Origin: Tanypteryx hageni
Lineage: Eukaryota > Arthropoda > Insecta > Odonata > Petaluridae
DNA: 64,000 bases
Reading direction: 5' to 3'
Assembly (NCBI GenBank): GCA_028673005.1
Contig: CM054116.1
Coordinates: 95,252,707-95,316,706 of the forward strand
Every line of letters starts with the position of its first letter. The first letter of the stretch is position 1. Shown piece after piece: positions 1 to 64,000 of this stretch. The translations under genes and the position numbers were made by a program. Below the pieces are notes generated by a model. It was not told the origin of the DNA. It worked only from the letters and a program-made list of their open reading frames with translations, and did no database searches.

Positions 1-849
1 TGGGACACTAATTTGCTGTCAAATACTTCCAAAACAAATTTAATTCAATGAATTGAAAAACTATATTTAAATAAAATGTTTTGACCAATATTTCATTGTT
101 GAGTTGTAGAGTGTGTACTTACGATTTTGATTTCAAGCTAGATGAACATTTTTTTAATCTTACATCTTCGATTGTTAAAATAACAGTAAAACCCTTTTAT
201 CTGGCACTCTAATACCATAAAATTTTTGTATAGCCCTCTATATAACATGAAATTTTGCTCAATTTTCTTGGTCTCATCATACTGGCATTTATGCTAATAT
301 AGTGATTAAAAAGTTCTACATAATGTCAAATTTAAGCTGAAGCTTATCTCACAGAATTTAGCCAGCCCTTCCCTTGACCGACAGTATGCATGCAGCAAGG
401 GTGCAAGATATACAGGCTTTTACTAAACATGAATCTTGAAATGCAGTCAAAAGATAATTTGACATCTTATCCCTATCTGAAATAATAATATCAAATATTG
501 AAAAGTCCACAAATAGACAACAGCAACAAATATGATTTCAGCAAGGGAGTGCAAAAATTTTCCATTTTAAACTTAAGATGCTGCTTCAAACAACTTCTGA
601 AACAATACTTTTTTACAATAGTTATTATGAATGATGGCAATTCATACTAGTTTTATGAAAATAATCAAAAAATTATTAGAGGAGATATTAAAGACTTTTT
701 CCTGATGTCTTAAGTTACATAAGCAACTGTAAAAAAAACAAGAGCAGTGGAAGTGGAAGAGACCCGCTTAAAAAAAGAATCCTATTGATTCACGTCAAGA
801 CATCTTTGGTAATACTCGAGAAACAAAACCAAAGTCAGATTTTTCTCAC
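1..849. other. Dynamin intron 14, partial; nothing recognised
   Basis: AT-rich intronic sequence downstream of dynamin exon 14. No exon, transposon end or RNA gene could be recognised. Confidence 0.6.
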
Positions 850-57303
<56,454 letters not shown>

Positions 57304-58233
57304 TTTTCCTCGGATTTGATTCACGCCCTCCTTTGATAAATCCTATCTAACCAAATCTTGCAACCCAATCTCCTCCTCAGGCCTCCAGCCGATACGATAT
57401 GGAATAAAACCAAGATGGAAGGCGTAATACCCAGAATGCCCGCGGTGGCCCGGTCGGTTCAGATCGAAGCTTTCGTGAGAAGTGCCCTGTATTTAGGCAT
57501 GAGTGATTTGTTTATATAGTCATTTTTGCAATTCAACAGTTTTTATTTAGTTAAAAAATCAGATTTAAATTCTTTGGTGTATCACTTTCGATTGTCATTT
57601 TAAGAATATGAACGCAAAAGTGGGTCGTATCAATTTTCGCATAGCGTAAAGATTGACCCAAAGACTTTCAATCAATATGAGCAAGACCATGTACAGAGTG
57701 TGCGCAGTAGAGGCTTTGATAAGACTCAATATGCAAACGGGGATGAAGGTGTCACATTTAAATTAAGAAGGTCGTTTTCATTGTAAGCCTGATACATAGA
57801 AATTGGATAGATTGATTTACATTTGCTACATGGATCTACTGTTTCATCGCCTACCGTATATAAATTTATGATGTGTCATAAATAATTTGTAAATAATTTC
57901 TAACAGAAGAATCAAAAATGCATTAGTAATAAAAATATTACGTAAGATAATGGTTACATAGCTAAACTATTGATAAAAACAGGGCGTGTGAAATATTACT
58001 GCTTAATAAACAAAGCACTAACGAAACTATTCATATTTTTCAAGTTATGATTTGGGAAATGTGCACTTTTAAATTTGATCTTGCTGAATAAAAACTGGTA
58101 TTTACATTTCAATGATAACAATTATAGTAGTATGAACAGTAAGTACGATAGTATAGTTAATTAAGTTTTGAACTTTATTATCGTTTGGGCAGTTAGCCGT
58201 AGTGGCGCTAGCTGAAAGGTCTAGTTACCCAAG
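57304..58233. promoter_or_regulatory. Shared upstream region of divergent dynamin and PP6 genes
   Basis: These 930 bp separate the two start codons and must hold both 5' UTRs and promoters, unless untranslated first exons lie elsewhere. The dynamin-proximal part (57355-57490) is clearly richer in G+C than the surroundings. It contains CCAAGATGGAAGG (57410-57422), which resembles a YY1 site. The PP6 start itself lies in CCAAGATGT. No obvious TATA box could be assigned to either gene. A bidirectional promoter is inferred from position only. Confidence 0.5.
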
Positions 58234-58302
58234 ATGTCGGATTTGGATAAATGGATTGACATAGCGAAAGAATGTAAATACCTCCCAGAAAATGATTTAA
58301 AG
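58234..58302 (+). CDS. Ppp6c: PP6 exon 1
   Basis: Twenty-three codons, [20 protein letters not shown] then DLK. The ATG at 58234 is chosen because the next residues match the PP6 N-terminus and the exon ends exactly at the known DLK|(R/K)LCD boundary. The donor is AAG|gcaagt, a GC donor. The following intron is 348 bp with no recognised feature. Confidence 0.95.
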
Positions 58303-60782
58303 GCAAGTCATTATATAATCAACGACTAGAGTTTTGGAATATTATGAGCTACTGTTAGAGCTGCGACTTTTACGTTTTATCCGTCTGTTGAAATGTTAAT
58401 ATCATTTATTTATTGTACTCTCCCATGCACACGAGATTCAAATTTTAACATGTTTTTAATTATATAAGATGAAATTTGAGTAAAGGAAGAATAACGTTAT
58501 AAAAAGTTACAGTTAATAAGATTTTAACAGAAAGAAAGGCACCCCTAAAGGGAATGTGGTAAACTGTAAACAAGACTCACGGTATCTGTAAATGACAATA
58601 ACGTGAAACTACTAAAATGTCCTTTAATTTTGTTTTTTAATTATTTTCAGAAATTATGTGATATGGTTTGCGATTATCTTCTTGAAGAGTCAAATATACA
58701 ACCTGTATCAACTCCTGTAACTGTTTGTGGTGATATTCATGGTCAGGTAAACAATTTTTTATGCGTTTCCGTACCTTAGCTTTTCACGGAATAACTGGTG
58801 AATTAAAGAACATCTCCCATGCTTATCTTCTAGTTTTATGACCTCGAAGAGCTATTTAGAAAAGGCGGACAAGTTCCGGATACCAACTACATATTCATGG
58901 GTGACTTCGTTGATCGAGGTTATTATTCTTTGGAAACATTCACACGGTTGTTAACGTTAAAAGCAAAATGGCCAGACCGGATTACACTCTTACGAGGAAA
59001 TCATGAATCTCGACAGATAACGCAGGTGTATGGATTTTATGGTGAGTTATTTTTATAGTTGCATTTTGTTCAAAGTAAATTGTTTTTAGCTTTATTTACA
59101 AACTATTGAGAATCGGCAGTAAGCCGCGCTCTATATTTTTTGGCACTTTTTCGTTTAAGCATGTAACATTTATAATTCGTCAAAATAAATAACAAGTTAT
59201 TTATTTACAAAAATGAGTACACATCACGCATACATTTAAAAAGGTTCTCTAATGGATCCTCATGATACATGTATCTCCAAATGAATTGTACGAGATACGA
59301 ATTCAGAAGGCTTTGAGCTGTCCCACACTCATGTTTATTTCTTCGTTTTGCTGATGCCCACATAGCCTCTACATGATTGGTGGTGGCATAATTGGTCAGA
59401 TTGACAAATTGAATGCTATGTTTCACAGTGAGGTGATTTTAACCTAGGGTTCCAATAGTATTGTATGCACCCCACAAGTCCAACACAACAGTTGTACCAA
59501 GCAAAACATACTGTTGCAAAATTGGAATCATGTGGAGCAGTACTCCATTGGAACTCGGCTGGGCCAAGGTAGAGAAATTTGAACATGAACGAAAATTTTA
59601 CTCAACCCCACCGGGTTGGGTAAGTTGGTGGAAGTGTTTTTCATTCCTCCTCACGTTCACTGTTCAGTGGCATCTCCATTCAAATTAAAAGAAGGGATAT
59701 CATTATAAAAATTTCATTTTTAATGGTATCCCTACTTTTTTCGTTGAATGGAGATGTCTCTGAAAACAGTGAACGTGAGGAGGAACGAAAAACACTTCAA
59801 ACTTACCCAACCCATTGTGCCCGAGTAAAATAAATGTTACACGCTTAGACAAAAAAGTGCCTTTTTTAGTGTTATTCAGTATTATGCATAGCTTGTTAGG
59901 TTGTCAATTATGAAATCTATCATTGGTATGATTATTAAGTAAGTTTAATTTTTTATAGAAGACAATTTTTAAACTTGCTAAATAAAACGTTACTTTATTA
60001 AATAGTTATATGTGGAGACAGCATCCTTTATATTTTGGTTGAATGGCACATCTCTATAGTATATAGTATAGTAAAGGGTTCAATGTTTGCTGTGAGCAGA
60101 GAAGTTGCTGCTTGTCTTTTTTATTTATAACAAGATCTCCATTAAAGATCACAAAGTGGCGTTTATGCTTTAGTGGAGAGGTTGTCAATCTACAGGTTAC
60201 ATGTGGCTCTCGAAAGGATTTTATGCTGCCCATGTGGCTATAATGAAGAATCTATGTGCAATGTAACACAATTCCATATTTGTTAATTAAAATCGTGGCT
60301 ATAAAACCTTGAAACTATAATGCTGAAAATGTTTTGGCTTGCTTTTTACTTAAGTAATGTAACCCGATCTCAATATAACTTGCCGATGTAAACTATTCAG
60401 ACTGCCAAGGCATTCACATTTACCAATGCAACCTGCCAAAGGCTATGCAACTTTCATTGTGGCCCTTAATCTATAAATTTGCAGAATCTTGATTTAATGC
60501 ACAATAAATAATCCAATTCAGTTTAATTGTATTTTTTCTATTCTTTTAATGTCAAACATTAAGTCCTCATTATCATTGATTTTCATTATGAGGTCCTGCA
60601 GTACCTGTTTTATTTAACTGTTTTCAATAACTGATATAAATGTCTCTCTCAACAGTGGTTTGTATCTTGAAATGTCTAAATCTTTGATTGATTTTTTTCC
60701 AGATGAATGTCAAAAAAAATATGGAAATGCAAATGCTTGGAGGTACTGTTGTAGAGTGTTCGACCTTCTGACCATAGCAGCG
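58234..60782 (+). CDS. Ppp6c: Protein phosphatase 6 catalytic subunit, exons 1-4 (3' part outside window)
   Basis: This is the metal-dependent Ser/Thr phosphatase catalytic subunit of PP6, an essential PP2A-like enzyme working with SAPS and ankyrin-repeat regulatory subunits. Exons are 58234-58302, 58651-58746, 58834-59041 and 60703-60782, giving 453 nt or 151 codons in frame. Metal-site motifs are GDIHGQ (50-55), GDFVDRG (78-84) and GNHE (110-113). The wording [21 protein letters not shown] and [19 protein letters not shown] distinguishes PP6 from PP2A and PP4. The full protein is about 305 residues, so roughly half is present and later exons lie to the right. Intron 1 uses a GC donor. Intron 3 carries a Merlin element; the intron after exon 4 carries another foldback element and a hAT. 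Confidence 0.96.
58651..58746 (+). CDS. Ppp6c: PP6 exon 2 (GDIHGQ)
   Basis: Thirty-two codons, [20 protein letters not shown] then [17 protein letters not shown] carries the first metal-binding Asp and His. The acceptor is ttttcag and the donor gtaaac. Confidence 0.97.
58834..59041 (+). CDS. Ppp6c: PP6 exon 3 (GDxVDRG, GNHE)
   Basis: Encodes residues 56-124: [20 protein letters not shown], then [20 protein letters not shown] and [20 protein letters not shown]. GDxVDRG and GNHE provide metal and phosphate ligands of the PPP catalytic centre. The acceptor is tcttctag and the donor gtgagt after the first base of codon 125. Confidence 0.98.
59142..59861 (-). mobile_element. Merlin element, deleted copy
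   Basis: Ends GGCACTTTTTCGTTTAAGC and, reversed, GGCACTTTTTTGTCTAAGC. The left part encodes the end of an IS1595/Merlin-type transposase. The right part (about 59519-59820) is the same foldback core as in 7780-8296. It lies within PP6 intron 3. Flanks are T-runs, so the target duplication cannot be read unambiguously. Confidence 0.8.
59205..59510 (-). pseudogene. Merlin (IS1595/ISXO2-like) transposase C-terminal fragment
   Basis: Reading down from about 59510: [20 protein letters not shown], with the catalytic Asp of the (V/S)DxWxxY motif, then one in-frame stop (TAA near 59450), [40 protein letters not shown] with the catalytic HxNxVExxW Glu, and [15 protein letters not shown]. This order is that of the DDE_Tnp_IS1595 domain. 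The first catalytic Asp and N-terminal part are missing. Confidence 0.85.
59862..60702. other. PP6 intron 3 stretch, possible hAT remnant
   Basis: Around 60175-60220 (AGAGGTTGTCAATCTACAGG, then CATGTGGCTCTC) the sequence resembles a hAT left end, but the right end is not recognisable. Confidence 0.3.
60703..60782 (+). CDS. Ppp6c: PP6 exon 4
   Basis: Eighty nt encoding residues 125-151: [20 protein letters not shown], then DLLTIAA. The acceptor is ttttccag and the donor gtgagt. The next PP6 segment (a LIDxQILCVHGGLSPD-like stretch in the family) was not found up to 64000, so it should lie to the right. Confidence 0.96.
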
Positions 60783-61512
60783 GTGAGTGTCTATTTCAGT
60801 TAAATTTGTAACCATCTTATTGTCATCTGTTGACTCGTATAATCTAAAATGTATAATGAACCAAAATTCTGCCAACCATTATTTTGGCCTTCTAATAGCG
60901 TTAATGTAATAGGATTGTAAATTTTTAATATCGGTAGATATTAATGAATATGCAGTATGATTTTATATAGTAAATTCATAGGTCTTATTTTGTGGTTTTT
61001 CCAATATTGGCTAATTTTGTATTCAAGACTGCATTTTTGTGATGCATGTAATCATTTATCATTAACAGCACCATTGTAACTCATGAAAGCCATTCACTCA
61101 TTTTTTCTAATAACACACAATTTCATTTAATCGTTTAATTTATTGTATGGCAGTAAATCCTTGGCTTAATTTAAAAGAAGTGAACTTATTATATTTAAAA
61201 TAATTTATATATTTTTGATTTCTACTTGTTGATGTAACCTCTATGCTTTAAATAAGCTTCAAGTGGTATGATTAATTTCTCAGTAAACCTGTAATTCTTC
61301 TATAAAATCATAAGAAATAGGGAGAAATCTTATAACCATAAAAAAAGAAGTACGCAAATATACACCGGTTTAGGGGAATTTACTCCACGCCAGGGACTAA
61401 ACACAATCTCACACACTCCAGTTTAGGGGAACTAATCCACATTTGTCCTTTTTCATTTTCTATTGTAATTAACCATAGGGCTCCAAATTTAATTTTAAAC
61501 ATAAGAAACATG
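60783..61512. other. PP6 intron 4 stretch without recognised features
   Basis: No structure recognised. Confidence 0.5.
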
Positions 61513-61886
61513 GGTACTTTTCCATTTGACCCCCCACTCGAGTTTTCTACTTTTTCATTTTGCTTGTGTTGGTAACACGACTGGTATATATTAAGATGAA
61601 CGCTTCCCAACCTGAGATGGGAACAAAGTGATTGTGAGGAGGAACCAAAAACACTTCGACCAACCACCCAACCTGTTTGGGCTGAGTAAAACGTTCCTTC
61701 ATATTCTAATTTCCCTTCCCTGGCCCAGCTGAGTTCCAATTCATTCCAATGGAGTACTGCTCCACGTAATTCCTTCATGTTCAAATTTAGTTTAATTAGT
61801 GTTAACAACCCAAGCGAAAAAAAGTAACCACGCAGTAAAATGAAAAAGTAGAAAAACTCGAGTGGGGGGTCAAACGGAAAAGTACC
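61513..61886. mobile_element. Merlin-like MITE with exact 8-bp target duplication
   Basis: Ends GGTACTTTTCCATTTGACCC and, reversed, GGTACTTTTCCGTTTGACCC; the inverted repeat extends about 50 bp. GAAACATG is exactly repeated at 61505-61512 and 61887-61894. The centre (about 61635-61790) is one arm of the foldback core found at 7780-8296 and 59519-59820. The 142-codon minus frame 61808-61380 overlaps it and is not taken as a gene. Confidence 0.88.
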
Positions 61887-63287
61887 GAAACATGTTATAG
61901 AATAATTCTGTATTTTTCCTTCCTTATGTGTCTCTCCTGAACTTAGTCAAGTTAACTAATCTTTTTATCTTTTATCTGAATAAATAATTGTTTTAATTGT
62001 ACTAGGTAATAGACAAACTACTGATTTAACCATACAAAATGTGGCCAAGGAAAAAATTCATTTTCAAAGCTCTTCCCAAAATTTTTGGTATAAACATAAG
62101 ATGGATTTTGCTATATGTGATACTTTTTCCATGTGATAGGTATATAAGTTCATCTGGTATATTAGTTCTATATATCACTTTGGCGAACCAATTACATTAA
62201 AATTTAGCTACTATTATTGAAGAAATTAAGTGGTGGGACATGTAACCAGACCTATCCATTTTGATTTCTGGTTATTTATTCTCATAAATTTGGCATCATC
62301 TCAGTTCACGATCGTGTTATACTGGCAGTTATTTTTATTCTCACTGTTGCTTAAAATATATTGGTATGGGCAATTCACAATGTTATGCTGCAACTTTCTG
62401 ATTGAAATTCCTCCTTGATAAATACACAGATGTGGCCTTGGAATGTCTTGATTCAGTAGTTTCAGTCCAGGCATTACTTGAGCAAATACAGTGATGCACA
62501 TTAGCCTAATTTCATGTACAACTGTTAGGTTGGCATTGTTCTAATTGGATTGGTTAAAAATTAAGCGAAAATGTACTTAAACTAAAATTGTAATCCACTG
62601 GAGAGCCTTAATTTTGTGAATTCCATTGGAGTAACAAGACACAAAAACTTAGTAAAAGTTCCACATTATTGAAAGAAAATTGACCCTTGTCTCAACATAG
62701 CTAGGTCAACATCAGGAGATATATTATTAAAATTGTTTAATTTAATGATTTGTATATTTTTTATCAGCTACAAATAGAGTTTTTTAAGAAGCGGTTAGAT
62801 TTTTAATGAAATAATATATTTTCTCTATTAACCTCTTCGTACACTTAAAAAAATTAGTTAAGCCCTCAAGTGTGATTAAATGCTATAGATTTTGAGTGTT
62901 TTGCTTCTTGTATTTCTTTGTTATCTCAGGAAGTACCTGTTTGGAAAAAAATATGTGAAAAATTAGGAATATTGAAAACTACTGACCAATTATTGTGTTT
63001 TAATTATTGCATCAAGCGGTTCTTTCACATGTAGTGAAGATGTCAGTTAGACCTGTGTTGTTTTAGCAGTGGCAGTTTGACAGTGGCACTTGTTTAGTCT
63101 CTTAGTTCAAATTATCAGTTATATATTTGGATTGAAGGTTAGCCAAGGATATACCCAAAGAGGAAATTTTGTTTAGTGGGTATTAGTACTGACCTGAGAA
63201 AGACTGATTATAAAACTTTATCAGGAATAAGAAAAACTATTTACAAGCAAATATATTTAAACAAAAAATATTCAATATAGTTAAAGG
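61887..63287. other. PP6 intron stretch without recognised features
   Basis: No PP6 exon and no element ends were recognised here. Confidence 0.5.
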
Positions 63288-63516
63288 CAGTGGTGGAGCC
63301 AGGGTTTTTTTTATGGGGGGATTTACTTCAAGTTCACATTGATTGAAGCATTACATGACCTTATCATTGCGGTGCTCAATTTAGCTGATAATGTGAATCA
63401 AAAAAATTTACTTAGTTGATAAATAAAACTCATACGTACTGAACAAAAAAAGCTTTCCAGTGCAGGATAAAATTATGGTGAGGGCTGAGCCCCCCTCCCC
63501 TCGGGCTCCACCACTG
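63288..63516. mobile_element. hAT MITE
   Basis: Ends CAGTGGTGGAGCCAGGG and, reversed, CAGTGGTGGAGCCCGAG; CCCCCC-type runs lie just inside both ends. Flanks gttaaagg and gttattgg agree in 6 of 8 bases. The element is 229 bp. Confidence 0.85.
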
Positions 63517-64000
63517 GTTATTGGTATCGGAAAATGCTTTAAGTGTGTAATAAAAACATTGCAAGAAAATGTGATATAATATGTTTTAATAGGATAATTT
63601 GTCTTTTAAACATACACATATATCTCAACTGTTGATGGCATAATTTTGTAGAATAATTCCATAATACGAAATACCGTATAAGTCAACCCCCCACTTTTTC
63701 GCTAAAAAAACCTTTGAATGAAAAATACGAGGAATTTTATGGTTTTTAAAACCTAAATGTAATCTTTTCCAAAAAAATGCTGTTTCGATTTTTGAGTTAT
63801 TAAATCATATGTTTAATTTAAGAAATATCAGTCATATACCGTATTGCCATCTATTGGCGGAATGTATTTCTACTTATCCTTCATTCCTGTAATTGCAAAT
63901 AGATAGTTTATATTTTTGAGATTCATTAATAAAAACAAAAGTTAAAACTTTAATTTTTATTAACTATTAAAAATAATTATCTTAAATCTTCTAAAATAAA
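63517..64000. other. PP6 intron, right edge; possible pogo-type end
   Basis: TACCGTATAAGTCAACCCCC at 63673-63692 resembles a pogo-type terminal repeat (TA then CCGTAT). Its partner would lie beyond the window or be absent. Confidence 0.3.

Noticed and set aside
61380..61808. 142-codon minus-strand frame as a gene
   Set aside because: It overlaps the Merlin-like MITE core and its terminal repeat; the same core in other copies is not conserved as a frame.
62931..62975. Possible further PP6 exon after a ctcag acceptor
   Set aside because: The translation (begins EVPVWKKICEKL) does not match the PP6 sequence expected after exon 4 and the frame soon closes.

Overview
This is an AT-rich, intron-rich animal nuclear genome window. 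Protein and splice signals point to an arthropod. The N-terminus of the dynamin and its conserved segments look chelicerate-like (spider or tick type), but the species is an inference at modest confidence. Two conserved protein-coding genes are visible. They are arranged head to head, with about 930 bp between their start codons.

Gene 1 is a classical dynamin (shibire/DNM orthologue) on the minus strand. Fourteen coding exons run from the ATG at 57303 down to 850. Spliced together they give 2,118 nt, which is 706 codons in one unbroken frame. They cover the GTPase domain, middle/stalk, PH domain and the start of the GED. The rest of the GED and any proline-rich tail lie beyond the left edge. 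Gene 2 is the catalytic subunit of protein phosphatase 6 on the plus strand. Its ATG is at 58234; four exons (151 codons, about half the protein) are in the window, and the remainder lies beyond the right edge.

Nearly everything else is intron filled with transposable-element remnants, mostly cut-and-paste DNA transposons. These are: a mariner split by another repeat (11789-14150); pogo/Tigger elements and remnants (4288-4769, 22940-23140, 30909-31998, 36237-36705, and a near full-length one at 47313-49319); a piggyBac transposase remnant between two ~155-bp direct repeats (27846-29515); several TTAA-flanked inverted-repeat elements; many hAT elements, several with readable 8-bp target-site duplications; and a Merlin-like foldback group (7780-8296, 59142-59861, 61513-61886). 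One small insertion (4960-5169) is probably a retro-insertion: it has a 13-bp target duplication, a perfect 86-bp palindrome and a hammerhead-ribozyme-like core.

Layout, left to right: 1-14570, dynamin 3' exon 14 and the very long intron 13 with TTAA, Tigger, Merlin and mariner elements; 14571-24100, exons 13-10 with a tRNA-like foldback and hAT/Tigger remnants; 24101-44325, exons 9-6 with piggyBac, Tigger and hAT clusters; 44326-54813, exons 5-4 separated by a 10-kb intron holding the pogo element; 54814-57303, exons 3-1; 57304-58233, shared promoter region; 58234-64000, PP6 exons 1-4 with Merlin and hAT insertions. Dynamin drives membrane fission in endocytosis and PP6 is a Ser/Thr phosphatase. 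The sequence gives no reason to link their functions beyond the shared promoter interval. No rRNA gene, intact tRNA gene, CRISPR array or prokaryotic feature was seen.
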